Positions 8,310 through 17,634 of a stretch of DNA of 64,000 nt are shown in pieces. Location: contig NZ_JACJQG010000018.1 of NCBI RefSeq assembly GCF_014696435.1, positions 58,614-122,613 on the forward strand, in the 5' to 3' direction. The stretch comes from Calothrix anomala FACHB-343. GTDB lineage: Bacteria > Cyanobacteriota > Cyanobacteriia > Cyanobacteriales > Nostocaceae. Below the pieces are notes generated by a model, which saw only the letters and a program-made list of their open reading frames with translations, was not told where the DNA came from and searched no databases. The first letter of the stretch is position 1; every line of letters starts with the position of its first letter. A program made the position numbers and the translations under genes.

Positions 8310-11300
8310 CTACGCTAGAGGAATTTCATAATAAGGTAACGGATTTTGCCCCGCGCCCATTAGCCAACGCGCATCTGGTTTCCACGCACCGTTGAGTTCT
8401 TCGCGGCGGCGGGTGTTAACTGTTAACTTATCGCCTGCAAACTTCAGCAGATTGTATTGCAGGGGATAACCGGGAACCCACTCGCGGACTGGTGCGCCAA
8501 ATGTTCCGGCGCAGATGCGGTCAAGTTTGCGCCCGTTGGTGCTGAGGTCGTAACGGTATTGGCTGGTTTCGGCTTTGTGGATGTGTCCGTGGAGAAAGAA
8601 GCGGAAGCCAGAGACGGCTAACTGTTCCATAAAGCCTTGGTCTTTGATGCGGTCATCCCATGCGCTGTCTAGGGGATGATGCCAAACAGCAATTTTAATG
8701 CAGTTTCTATATTCTGGATTGCGGCGAATTTCACTGAGGGCGTTGCTGAGTGCATTCATGTTAATGCTGGCACGGGATTTGTAATGATGATCCAATTGCC
8801 AAGCGGAGTTTAGCCCTAGTATTAGCAGGTTTTGGTTGGGGAAATAATCGAGGGTGTATTGCTTGTCATATTCCAGGGGATAGGGTTTACCTTTGATGGT
8901 TTGGTAGAAGTTGCTGAAGTTTTCAAAGCGTCTTTTGTAATCTTCTGGCTTTACAACTGCAATGTAATTACCACTGTCATCAATAACGTGATTTTCATCC
9001 ATTGACCCTTGATATTTTTTACGAAGTACTGGTGTGTAACCTTCTTCTTCTGATATTTTCCAATTCAGGTCATGATTACCGGGAACGATGATAATTTGCT
9101 CAGGTTTGAGGGGGAAATCTTGGCGGAGGTGGGAGAGAAATTCTTCAGCGATTTGGTATTCTTCGGGGGTGGAGTAGTTGGCGATGTCACCGGAGAGGAT
9201 GAGGGTATCAAGGTGAGGAATGTTGAGTTCTTTTCGTAAATCGTTTGCTAGTTGGTTAGACCAAAGTTGGGCTTGATTGGGCGTGGTAAAGTGCAGGTCT
9301 GAGAGGTGGAGAATGTAATTTATTGTGCTGGGTAAGCTTGACGGAGTAATTGGAGATGGTGTTAATTTAGGCTGTAATTGATTGTCGGCAAACACACTAC
9401 GCCAATTATCGGCAGGAATAGTTTTAATATTTTTACTTAATTTATTTAATTGCTCCTTAGCCTCTATTCCTAAATAATCGCTATTCGCCAAGCTGTCAAT
9501 AAAATGTAAGAGGAAGTCGTACCCCTCCATCTCTAGCACATGGACTAAATGAACAGTGAATTGTAGGGAAGTACCTTCTAAATCTACTTTTTTAATCAAT
9601 TCATTAAAATCCAAATATGACAATAATGTTTTTCGGTCTTTGACTGTATGGAAGTAATTTTCTAGTAAATCTATTAATTGTTTCTTAAGCGACATTTTAT
9701 CTGGATAAACTCCTATATTCTGATAATTTTTTATGGTGTAGTTGTAATATTTACAGTTTTCTTGTATTGCTTCAAGTACTTGTAGTCCATAATGCAGCGT
9801 ATCTCCATTATTTGCGGCTACAAACTCTTCATTTTTTAGCAGATTCATAATCTGGAGTATCGCCTGCTCAGATTTGATTTTTACCAGGGCTTCTTTCGCA
9901 CTATAACGCACATTGGAGTCTTCATGTTCGAGCAATTTAATTAATCCCGGAATCACCTGCTCAGATTTGATTTCTCCCAGGGCATCTGCCGCACGACAAC
10001 GCACATCGGAGTCTTCATGTTCGAGCAATTTAATTAATTCCGGTATCGCCTGCTCAGATTTGATTTCTCCCAGGGCATCTGCCGCAATTCTACGCACCCA
10101 GGAGTCTTCATCTTCGAGCAATTTAATTAATCCCGGTATCGCCTGCTCAGATTTGATTTTTACCAGGGCTTCTGCCGCAGTTTTACGCACCCAGGATTGT
10201 TCATCTTCGAGCAATTTAATTAATCCCGTTATCCCCTGCTCAGATTTGATTTTTACCAGGGCATATGCCGCACTAGAACGCACATCTGAGTCTTCATCTT
10301 CGAGCAATTTAATTAATCCCGGTATCGCCTGCTCAGATTTGATTTTTCCCAGGGCTTTTGCCGCACGATAACGCACATCGGAGTCTTCATCTTCGAGCAA
10401 TTTAATTAATCCCGGTATCCCCTGCTCAGATTTGATTTCTTCCAGGGCATCTGCCGCACTATAACGCACCTCGGAGTCTTCATCTTCGAGCAATTGAATT
10501 AATCCCGGAATCGCCTGCTCAGATTTGATTTCTCCCAGGGCAGATGCCGCACGATAACGCACATCGGAGTCTTCATCTTCGAGCAATTTAATTAATCCCG
10601 GAATCGCCTGCTCAGATTTGATTTTTACCAGGGCATATGCCGCATGAGAACGCACATCGGAGTCTTCATGTTCGAGCAATTTAATTAATCCCGGTATCGC
10701 CTGCTCAGATTTGATTTCTCTCAGGGCTTGTGCCGCATGAGAACGCACATCGGAGTCTTCATGTTCGAGCAATTTAATTAATCCCGGTATCGCCTGCTCA
10801 GATTTGATTTCTCTCAGGGCTTGTGCCGCACGATCACGCACATTGGAGTCTTCATGTTCGAGCAATTTCATTAATCCCGTTATCCCCTGCTCAGATTTGA
10901 TTTTTCCCAGGGCTTCTGCCGCAATTATACGCACAGAGTAGTCTTCATCTTCGAGCAATTTAATTAATCCCGTTATCCCCTGCTCAGATTTGATTTCTCC
11001 CAGGGCATATGCCGCACTAGAACGCACATAGGAGTCTTCATCTTCGAGAAATTTAATTAATCCCGTTATCCCCTGCTCAGATTTGATTTCTCCCAGGGCT
11101 TCTGCCGCAAGAGAACGCACAGAGGAGTCTTCATCTTCGAGCAATTTAATTAATCCTGGTATCGCCTGCTCAGATTTGATTTTTTTCAGGTGATATGCCG
11201 CAGTGATACGCACAGAGGAGTCTTCATCTTCGAGCAATTTAATTAATCCTGGTATCGCCTGCTCAGATTTGATTTTTACCAGGGCTTCTGCCGCACGAGA

Positions 11301-13028
11301 ACGCACATCGGAGTCTTCATGTTCGAGCAATTTAATTAATCCCGGTATCGCCTGCTCAGATTTGATTTCTCCCAGGGCTTTTGCCGCAATTCTACGCACA
11401 TAGGAGTCTTCATCTTCGAGCAATTTAATTAATCCCGGTATCGCCTGCTCAGATTTGATTTCTCCCAGGGCTTCTGCCGCAATTATACGCACAGAGTAGT
11501 CTTCATCTTCGAGCAATTTAATTAATCCCGGTATCGCCTGCTCAGATTTTGTTAAACCTAAAAGCCGGATTTTAAATAACAGGGGAATTTCCAACTCAGC
11601 AACTAAATTAACTGTCTGCTGCTGCAAATCTGACTTTACCGCACCTGCTAACCTTGCCCCTAACTGCCAATCTACCTCTAAGGCTAACTTCACCACTCGC
11701 AAAGCCGACACTTCATTATCCAGCAATTCCAGCATCAATCTCAGGGGTTCTGTCCATTTCAAGTAATTCAAATACTCTCGCTTGAGACAATCATCGCTGA
11801 GGTTTGTTAACTGCTTGAGTAAGCATTCGGCGGTGTAATATTCCTGAATTAGTTGGTGGCGAAATTCAATTTGCTCATTGGCACCAAGTTGAATTAAATG
11901 GTATTTGAGTAAATCTCGCAGTGATTTGAATGCGTGGTCACGGGGTGGATCAAATTTCTCACCCTTCAAAAACTCCGTTAAAACTTTCTCAACTTCTGAC
12001 TTGGGTATGGCGACATTTAATTCTGTCAGCTTATCCCCTTTAGTCATGCGGAATGCCAGATGTTGTAATAATAAGAACCACCAATCCCAAGTTTCATCTT
12101 TAACTAAGATATCTTGCTTGAGGTTTTTATAAGAATTTTGGGTAAACTCGCGAAACACTAAACCCAAGTTCGGCGGTATCCCAACTTTGGGATCAAATAA
12201 TGAACAGAGCATCCACAGCAGCAGTGGCGTTTCCCCAAATTCCCGCAACCTGTCGCCTAACTTCTGCAACATTTGCTCACCCTGTTCTGGAAGATAGGCG
12301 CAGACAAATTGCTGCATCTGTTCTGCTGTCAGGGGTTGCATTTCTAGCTTCTTGGTAATGCCCAAATCGCCCCCCACGCCTAAATCCCGCGTGGTGAATA
12401 TCATCGGCGTGGTTTTTTCGTAGTCTTGGCGGAATTTATACAAGTCTTGCCGCGCTGCTTCTGAGGGTAATTCGTTGATACCATCGACTAACAGCAGTAA
12501 TTCGCCAGCAAATAGCAGTTGTTCTATGGTTGTAGTATCTAGCAGTAGGCGATGGCGTTTGCAGAAGTCTCGAATTAAATCCAGTATGGAAGTCTGGTAA
12601 TAGCGTAACTCTACCAACACGGGGATGATCCCCCCAGCCCCCCTTAAAAAGGGGGGTTCTGAAGATTTTACTTCCCCCCTTTCTAAAGGGGGATTGAGGG
12701 GGGATCTCGCCTTCTCTGCTTCCTCCAGCAACAACCGCACTAAGGCTGTGGATTTCCCAGAACCAGGACGCCCTACTAGTAATACGTGTTCTTTAGCATA
12801 CTTCCGCAAGCCTTCCAGCACATCTAATCGCTCGGTTTTCTCCTGTGCTGCGTTGGGTTCTCCCTTAGCTGGCTTGACTGTCTCCACCGTAAAATTCAGC
12901 AGTAAGGGCGACTTTTCCCGTTCAACTCGCTGCTTTCCAATTACATCTGTCAGCGTGTAAGCATCCCACCATTGTACGTATTTTTTATCATTGCAGAGAG
13001 ATTGTAGATAGTCAGACCAGTTGACCAT
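8310..13028 (-). CDS. NACHT NTPase - HEAT repeat - metallophosphoesterase fusion (NLR-like)
   Basis: This 1572-aa protein has three parts. Residues about 80-330 form a NACHT-type STAND NTPase: Walker A GRPGSGKST at 86-94, Walker B with the NACHT signature LLLLVDGINE (Asp about 182) and a TTRD sensor near 212. Then come 18 full HEAT-like repeats of exactly 31 residues plus a partial one (consensus KSEQAIPGLIKLLEDED..VR..AA.AL..I). Residues about 1236-1572 are a calcineurin-like phosphoesterase with all metal ligand motifs: SDLH (1243-1246), SGD (about 1279-1281), GNHD (1317-1320), WHH (about 1449-1451) and GHIH (1481-1484). Bacterial NACHT proteins include anti-phage sensors; here the repeats would be the sensor and the phosphoesterase the effector, which is inference. 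The frame extends to a TTG at 13061, but the ATG at 13028 is preferred; neither has a good ribosome binding site. About 26 residues after the Walker A helix are encoded by an inserted repeat. It is apparently monocistronic. Confidence 0.9.
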   Translation of the reverse strand: MVNWSDYLQSLCNDKKYVQWWDAYTLTDVIGKQRVEREKSPLLLNFTVETVKPAKGEPNAAQEKTERLDVLEGLRKYAKEHVLLVGRPGSGKSTALVRLLLEEAEKARSPLNPPLERGEVKSSEPPFLRGAGGIIPVLVELRYYQTSILDLIRDFCKRHRLLLDTTTIEQLLFAGELLLLVDGINELPSEAARQDLYKFRQDYEKTTPMIFTTRDLGVGGDLGITKKLEMQPLTAEQMQQFVCAYLPEQGEQMLQKLGDRLREFGETPLLLWMLCSLFDPKVGIPPNLGLVFREFTQNSYKNLKQDILVKDETWDWWFLLLQHLAFRMTKGDKLTELNVAIPKSEVEKVLTEFLKGEKFDPPRDHAFKSLRDLLKYHLIQLGANEQIEFRHQLIQEYYTAECLLKQLTNLSDDCLKREYLNYLKWTEPLRLMLELLDNEVSALRVVKLALEVDWQLGARLAGAVKSDLQQQTVNLVAELEIPLLFKIRLLGLTKSEQAIPGLIKLLEDEDYSVRIIAAEALGEIKSEQAIPGLIKLLEDEDSYVRRIAAKALGEIKSEQAIPGLIKLLEHEDSDVRSRAAEALVKIKSEQAIPGLIKLLEDEDSSVRITAAYHLKKIKSEQAIPGLIKLLEDEDSSVRSLAAEALGEIKSEQGITGLIKFLEDEDSYVRSSAAYALGEIKSEQGITGLIKLLEDEDYSVRIIAAEALGKIKSEQGITGLMKLLEHEDSNVRDRAAQALREIKSEQAIPGLIKLLEHEDSDVRSHAAQALREIKSEQAIPGLIKLLEHEDSDVRSHAAYALVKIKSEQAIPGLIKLLEDEDSDVRYRAASALGEIKSEQAIPGLIQLLEDEDSEVRYSAADALEEIKSEQGIPGLIKLLEDEDSDVRYRAAKALGKIKSEQAIPGLIKLLEDEDSDVRSSAAYALVKIKSEQGITGLIKLLEDEQSWVRKTAAEALVKIKSEQAIPGLIKLLEDEDSWVRRIAADALGEIKSEQAIPELIKLLEHEDSDVRCRAADALGEIKSEQVIPGLIKLLEHEDSNVRYSAKEALVKIKSEQAILQIMNLLKNEEFVAANNGDTLHYGLQVLEAIQENCKYYNYTIKNYQNIGVYPDKMSLKKQLIDLLENYFHTVKDRKTLLSYLDFNELIKKVDLEGTSLQFTVHLVHVLEMEGYDFLLHFIDSLANSDYLGIEAKEQLNKLSKNIKTIPADNWRSVFADNQLQPKLTPSPITPSSLPSTINYILHLSDLHFTTPNQAQLWSNQLANDLRKELNIPHLDTLILSGDIANYSTPEEYQIAEEFLSHLRQDFPLKPEQIIIVPGNHDLNWKISEEEGYTPVLRKKYQGSMDENHVIDDSGNYIAVVKPEDYKRRFENFSNFYQTIKGKPYPLEYDKQYTLDYFPNQNLLILGLNSAWQLDHHYKSRASINMNALSNALSEIRRNPEYRNCIKIAVWHHPLDSAWDDRIKDQGFMEQLAVSGFRFFLHGHIHKAETSQYRYDLSTNGRKLDRICAGTFGAPVREWVPGYPLQYNLLKFAGDKLTVNTRRREELNGAWKPDARWLMGAGQNPLPYYEIPLA
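9855..11548 (-). repeat. 93-bp tandem repeat array coding the HEAT repeats
   Basis: Eighteen units of 93 bp, each starting with the codons for KSEQ. The DNA is nearly identical from unit to unit except at a few codons, which indicates recent expansion or homogenisation by recombination. The varying positions are D/H at residue 15 of the unit, the residue before VR, the two after VR, and the codons around AA.AL.. Confidence 0.95.
12627..12706. repeat. GATCCCCC palindromic repeat translated inside the NACHT domain
   Basis: An 80-bp palindromic repeat (GATCCCCCC ... GGGGGGATC, both arms containing C6-G6 hairpins) lies inside the NACHT coding frame. Read on the minus strand it is open and yields a Pro/Gly-rich segment (RSPLNPPLERGE...PPFLRGAGG) between the Walker A helix and the following beta strand (IPVLVELRYY). 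Related copies in non-coding DNA are at 1-101 and 13931-14006. Confidence 0.85.
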
Positions 13029-13458
13029 AGGGCGTGAGAAAATGGGGTGCTTGGGTAGCAAGTATGCGGTGGTGATTGCTGAGTGCTAAGGAAAACGCAG
13101 CTTATTATAGTTTAGCTTCCCAGATTGTGTTGTTGAGGTTGCTTAATGGTGTTTTGCTGGACTTAGCGTAAAATTTCGTGAAGGGGATAATGAATCAATT
13201 CAAAATTCAAAATTCAAAATTCAAAATTCAAAATAAAATACAAGTTATTGTGGTTATCGGTTGAGTCCATACAATTTTAAGGGCACGGCAGTGCCGATGC
13301 CCCTACAGGCGACGATATAATTTTGGATTGTATTCAACTGAGAACGGCTATATTCGGTGAGTAGGGGGACGACGAAGAAAGATTTTTGGTGAGGCAGATA
13401 TGCGATTGATCGCAGTCTTGCCCCTAAAATGACGATATTTTTGGAATTTAATATCTCT

Positions 13459-13710
13459 AATGAGGTTATTTTGTTCGTGAGCGAGGTTATTTTGCTCGTG
13501 AATGAGGCTTTTTTGCTCGTGAATGAGGTTATTTTGCTCGTGAATGAGGCTTTTTTGCTCGTGAGCGAGGTTATTTTGCTCGTGAACGAGGTTATTTTGC
13601 TCGTGAATGAGGTTATTTTGCTTGTGAATGAGGTTATTTTGCTCGTGAATGAGGTTATTTTGCTCGTGAATGAGGCTTTTTGCTCGGTGAATGAGTTTTT
13701 GAATCTCGTG
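13459..13710. repeat. 21-bp minisatellite, about 12 units
   Basis: Twelve head-to-tail units of 21 bp beginning AATGAGG and ending CTCGTG, the last two degenerate. The unit is exactly seven codons, so a plus-strand frame (13429-13785) would read as heptads of the type VNEVILL. That frame has no ribosome binding site and no conserved flanks, so it is treated as a DNA repeat and not as a gene. Confidence 0.85.
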
Positions 13711-13930
13711 AGGGAGTATTATAGTGCTTCTCGTTTAGATGCAATACTCAATAGAGCACAGCAGTGCTCATTGGTGTCAACTTAAGGCGAAACCCATAGC
13801 CCGCCTCAGAATGAATTCTGAGTCTAATAACAAAAGTAAGCTAAAGCTAACTAAAAATTATCACTTATCCCCTGTTTACTTTAGTCTACGGTGTACACAC
13901 AAGTCTTATAACCTAGCCCGATAACGTTTT

Positions 13931-14006
13931 GATCCCCCCTAACCCCCCTTAAAAAAGGGGGGAAGAGAATCAAAGTCCCCCTTTTTAAGGGGGATTTAGG
14001 GGGATC
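13931..14006. repeat. GATCCCCC/GGGGATC palindromic repeat
   Basis: A 76-bp palindrome beginning GATCCCCCCTAACCCCCC and ending TTAGGGGGATC. It belongs to the same family as the copies at 1-101 and 12627-12706. Confidence 0.8.
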
Positions 14007-14323
14007 TAGCTACATTTTGCACTTAGCACAGAGATCTGTGTACACCGTAGGTTTACTTTAGTAGGGGCAGGTTCACAGATATGCTCGAATAATTCACGAC
14101 TATCTCGCTTAACCCGCCCCTACTTTGCCTTTGTCCCTTGGAATTCATTCCAAGGCGAGTAGGTAAGCCTTGCAATAAGCTATCTGTGGCTTAAGTTGAC
14201 ACAGGTGAGCAGTGCTGTGTCCCTACCGATGTGTGACATTCTTTTTTCAAATTGGTATAACTAGCGCAGGATTGTACTTTATATTAATCTCAATTATTAT
14301 CTGCGTGACTTTTACCTTTCGCT

Positions 14324-14827
14324 ATGTCTAACCCATTACCTGCGGAACCTCAACCAAAGCCACTCAGCGAGTTTGAATTAGGCTTGCTCAAGGAAGAATA
14401 CTTTTTTCTGCAAAATACTATTGAGGACTACAATAAGCAGATTTGGGTAATCAAAGCGCTGGGAATTACGGGGACTGGGGCTGTTTTAGGATTGATGATA
14501 CAGCAAAAAACCAATGCTACGGCGATCGCACTTATTGGTTGTGCTATCCCTGCATTTTTTTGGATACTCGAAAGTCAGTGGAAACACTTTCAGCGCGGTT
14601 TTTATCCCCGTGTCGCGGAAATCGAAACAATTCTGACTCAGCAGTGTGGTTTTCATAGCCCAAGTATTTATGGTAACTGGACTCGCACTCTCAAGCGCAT
14701 TCCCACACCCAAACGTAAAGGCTATGTTTGGGATGGGTTATTAAATAGCACTGTTTATATCAGCTATGTCCTAGAAATTGGTTTTCTCTTGCTCATGGCA
14801 GCGATCGCACCTACAATTTGGAAATAG
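14324..14827 (+). CDS. Small membrane protein of unknown function
   Basis: A 167-aa protein. After a Pro-rich N-terminus it has a charged helix (LLKEEYFFLQNTIEDYNKQI), two closely spaced hydrophobic segments (ALGITGTGAVLGLMI and ATAIALIGCAIPAFFWIL), a basic central region with an amphipathic stretch, and a C-terminal hydrophobic helix (VLEIGFLLLMAAIAPTIW). The two-helix hairpin followed by a cytosolic helix recalls the SLATT and RipA-like small membrane protein groups found near bacterial conflict genes, but the match is only by general shape. It lies 1.3 kb from the NACHT gene, on the opposite strand and separated by repeats, so a functional link is not shown. It starts at an ATG with no strong ribosome binding site. 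Confidence 0.7.
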   Translation: MSNPLPAEPQPKPLSEFELGLLKEEYFFLQNTIEDYNKQIWVIKALGITGTGAVLGLMIQQKTNATAIALIGCAIPAFFWILESQWKHFQRGFYPRVAEIETILTQQCGFHSPSIYGNWTRTLKRIPTPKRKGYVWDGLLNSTVYISYVLEIGFLLLMAAIAPTIWK

Positions 14828-14928
14828 AGCATCAAGCAGGAAGTAGATAAATGCGATCGCGCTGCAAATTACTCGCTCACAAAAAAATCTATCTCCCCAG
14901 TCAACAGTCAACAGTCAACCGTCAACAG

Positions 14929-15825
14929 TCAACAGTCAACCGTCAACAAAAACTGTTGCGTAAATTGTAAAAAATTTTCTACCAGAGGCGTTAAACAGTT
15001 TTGCTGCCAAATCAGCGCAGTTTCTATTACAGGTGCTGCTTCCAATAAAGGACGATAAGTAACACCAGGCCTTTGCAGATTTTGTAGTGAAGATGGAGTA
15101 ATCGCCAAACCCATTCCCGCCGAGACTAGTCCAATAATTGTCTGCATTTGCACTGCTTCTTGCGTAATGTGCGGTTTGATATTTCCCTGACTAAAAACAC
15201 TCATAATTAAATCGTAAAGTCCGGGTGCGAGATAGCGGGGAAATATAATTAAAGGTTCATTGAGGAGATTTTGCACAGAAATATGTTCTGTTTGCGCTAG
15301 TGAATGAGTTGGCGGTAAAGCAATAACTAAGGTTTGTCTGTGAATACACTGGTATGAGATGGTATCATCTTCTAAAGGTGGATGAGCAAAACCTACATGA
15401 ATTCCCCCATCTCTCAAGGCTTGCTCTTGTTGACTTGTGGTTAACTCCCGTAACACTAATTCTACTGCGGGAAATTGTTCGCGAAATTGTCGCAAAATCA
15501 AGGGTAATAAGTCGTAAATCACCAAACTAGTAAAGCCGATGCGCAGTTGTCCTGTTTGTCCTCTACCAATCCTTTGAGTTAAGGCAACTGCGGTATCTAA
15601 TTGCATCAGTAATTGATAAGCTTCTTGTAAAAACACCTTACCTGCTTCTGTTAGCTGTACTTGTCGCTTGGTTTGGCGATGAAAAAGTTTAACTCCGAGT
15701 TCTGCTTCTAGCTGCTGAATTTGTTGGCTGAGAGGCGGTTGTGCTATGTGCAGTCTTTCTGCAGCTTTACTGAAATGTAGTTCTTCCGCTACAGCAATAA
15801 AGTAGCGCAGGTGTCGTAGTTCCAT
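14929..15825 (-). CDS. LysR-family transcriptional regulator
   Basis: A 298-aa LysR regulator. The N-terminal winged helix-turn-helix is canonical (MELRHLRYFIAVAEELHFSK, then AAERLHIAQPPLSQQIQQLE), followed by the effector-binding domain in two subdomains (GQTGQLRIGFTS onward). It is divergent from ilvD with about 108 bp between the start codons, the usual arrangement for LysR proteins that control the neighbouring gene, so ilvD is the likely target and a branched-chain amino acid intermediate a possible ligand; this is inference. The last residues (LLTVDC) and the stop codon are encoded by the end of a CAGTCAA-type STRR at about 14897-14945, so the native C-terminus has been altered by the repeat. 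Confidence 0.92.
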   Translation of the reverse strand: MELRHLRYFIAVAEELHFSKAAERLHIAQPPLSQQIQQLEAELGVKLFHRQTKRQVQLTEAGKVFLQEAYQLLMQLDTAVALTQRIGRGQTGQLRIGFTSLVIYDLLPLILRQFREQFPAVELVLRELTTSQQEQALRDGGIHVGFAHPPLEDDTISYQCIHRQTLVIALPPTHSLAQTEHISVQNLLNEPLIIFPRYLAPGLYDLIMSVFSQGNIKPHITQEAVQMQTIIGLVSAGMGLAITPSSLQNLQRPGVTYRPLLEAAPVIETALIWQQNCLTPLVENFLQFTQQFLLTVDC

Positions 15826-15829
15826 ATTT

Positions 15830-15850
15830 TTAATACTTTAAAAGTCTTAA
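15830..15850. promoter_or_regulatory. Candidate LysR operator between the LysR gene and ilvD
   Basis: A near-perfect 21-bp palindrome, TTAATACTTT and AAAGTCTTAA around a central A, sits 5 bp upstream of the LysR start codon and about 85 bp from the ilvD start. It contains the T-N11-A spacing typical of LysR boxes. Function is inferred from position and symmetry only. Confidence 0.45.
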
Positions 15851-15933
15851 TTGCTAACTAATATATATTGGACATCTCAAAACAGCCTACATATCATACT
15901 CATATCGAGATCCCAGGAGTAGGAGAAAAAGCA

Positions 15934-17634
15934 ATGTCAGAGAATTTTCGTAGTCAAGCAATTACACAGGGAGTACAGCGATCGCCTAATCGCGCTATGC
16001 TACGAGCGGTGGGTTTTGAGAATGAAGACTTTAACAAAGCAATTGTGGGTGTAGCTAATGCCTACAGCACCATCACGCCCTGTAACATGGGAATCAATAA
16101 ATTAGCACAAAGAGCAGAAGCCGGAATTAAACTGGCGGGTGCAATGCCGCAAATTTTCGGCACAATTACCATTAGCGATGGGATTTCAATGGGAACTGAG
16201 GGAATGAAATATTCCCTAGTTTCGCGAGAAGTAATTGCAGACTCCATTGAAACAGTCTGTAATGGACAAAGTATGGATGGGGTGATTGCTATCGGTGGCT
16301 GTGATAAAAATATGCCAGGGGCGATGATTGCCATAGCGAGAATGAATATCCCGGCTATTTTTGTTTATGGTGGGACAATTAAACCAGGACATTATAACGG
16401 TAAAGATTTAACGGTTGTTAGTTCCTTTGAAGCTGTAGGCGAGTATAGCGCTGGTAAAATTAACTCTGAAGAACTATTAGCAGTTGAACGTCAAGCTTGT
16501 CCTGGTGCTGGTTCTTGCGGTGGGATGTACACGGCTAATACTATGTCTTCAGCTTTTGAAGCAATGGGTATGAGCTTACCCTATTCTTCCACAATGGCGG
16601 CGGAAGATGAGGAAAAAGCCGATAGTACGGAAGAGTCAGCCAAGGTATTAGTAGAAGCAATTCGCCATCAACTGTTACCCCGACAAATTATCACCCGTAA
16701 ATCTATTGAAAATGCCATCTCTGTAATTATGGCGGTGGGTGGTTCAACTAACGCCGTGTTACATTTTCTCGCGATCGCGCGTGCGGCTGGTGTAGAACTT
16801 AATTTAGATGATTTTGAAACTATTCGCGGTAGAGTCCCGGTTTTATGCGATTTAAAGCCCAGTGGTAGATATGTCGCCACAGATTTACATCAAGCTGGCG
16901 GTATTCCCCAAGTAATGAAAATGCTATTGGTACATGGATTACTTCACGGTGACTGTATCACTATCACAGGTAAAACCATCGCCGAAACCTTAGCCCATAT
17001 CCCCGACGAACCACCCGCCAATCAAGATGTAATTCGTCCTTGGAATCATCCGATGTATGCGCAAGGCCATTTAGCCATTCTCAAAGGAAATCTGGCGACA
17101 GAAGGAGCAGTAGCAAAAATTACCGGGGTGAAAAATCCCAGTATTACCGGCCCTGCAAGAGTATTTGATTCCGAGGAAGAATGTTTAGATGCCATCCTTG
17201 CAGGTAAAATTAAAGCTGGTGATGTAATTGTCATTCGCTACGAAGGCCCCAAAGGCGGCCCCGGAATGCGGGAAATGCTAGCACCTACCTCAGCAATAAT
17301 TGGTGCGGGTTTGGGCGATTCTGTAGGTTTAATTACTGACGGACGCTTTTCTGGCGGTACTTACGGAATGGTAGTCGGACATGTTGCACCTGAGGCTGCT
17401 GTTGGTGGCGCGATCGCTTTAGTCGAAGAAGGCGATAGTATTACTATTGATGCTCATGGGCGCTTATTACAAATCAACCTTGACGATGCCGAATTAGCTA
17501 ATCGTCGCGCTAAATGGCAACCCCGTCCACCCCGTTATACCAAAGGTATCTTAGCCAAATATGCTAAGTTAGTTGCTTCTAGCAGCGTTGGGGCTGTGAC
17601 AGATTTAGATTTATTTACAGCTATTTTCAGGTAA
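15934..17634 (+). CDS. ilvD: Dihydroxy-acid dehydratase
   Basis: This enzyme dehydrates 2,3-dihydroxy acids to 2-keto acids, the penultimate common step in valine, isoleucine and leucine synthesis, using an Fe-S cluster. Family motifs are clear: TPCNMGIN, the cluster-binding [31 protein letters not shown] and RFSGGTYG. The frame extends back to a TTG at 15868, but the ATG at 15934 follows AGGAG by about 13 nt and gives 566 aa, close to the family length. The final residues TAIFR and the stop codon lie inside the left end of a MITE (17614-17747), which replaces the normal end after VTDLDLF. It is probably controlled by the divergent LysR protein. Confidence 0.96.
   Translation: MSENFRSQAITQGVQRSPNRAMLRAVGFENEDFNKAIVGVANAYSTITPCNMGINKLAQRAEAGIKLAGAMPQIFGTITISDGISMGTEGMKYSLVSREVIADSIETVCNGQSMDGVIAIGGCDKNMPGAMIAIARMNIPAIFVYGGTIKPGHYNGKDLTVVSSFEAVGEYSAGKINSEELLAVERQACPGAGSCGGMYTANTMSSAFEAMGMSLPYSSTMAAEDEEKADSTEESAKVLVEAIRHQLLPRQIITRKSIENAISVIMAVGGSTNAVLHFLAIARAAGVELNLDDFETIRGRVPVLCDLKPSGRYVATDLHQAGGIPQVMKMLLVHGLLHGDCITITGKTIAETLAHIPDEPPANQDVIRPWNHPMYAQGHLAILKGNLATEGAVAKITGVKNPSITGPARVFDSEEECLDAILAGKIKAGDVIVIRYEGPKGGPGMREMLAPTSAIIGAGLGDSVGLITDGRFSGGTYGMVVGHVAPEAAVGGAIALVEEGDSITIDAHGRLLQINLDDAELANRRAKWQPRPPRYTKGILAKYAKLVASSSVGAVTDLDLFTAIFR

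Larger units (their letters stand above)
13062..14323. other. Repeat-rich spacer between the NACHT gene and the membrane protein gene
   Basis: It holds an ATTCAAA heptamer STRR (13197-13235), a MITE-like palindrome with the GGGCACGGCAGTGCC core (about 13262-13345), the 21-bp minisatellite (13459-13710), a GATCCCCC repeat (13931-14006) and further short inverted pieces (AGTGCTCATTGGTGTCAACTT at about 13764 recurs imperfectly in reverse near 14198). No convincing gene was seen. Confidence 0.6.

Noticed and set aside
9913-11403. Plus-strand frames over the HEAT repeat region
   Set aside because: They are antisense shadows of the NACHT-HEAT gene caused by the repeat's codon pattern.
13429-13785. 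Open frame of heptad-like residues over the minisatellite
   Set aside because: It is the translation of a 21-bp tandem repeat, has no ribosome binding site and no conserved flanks.
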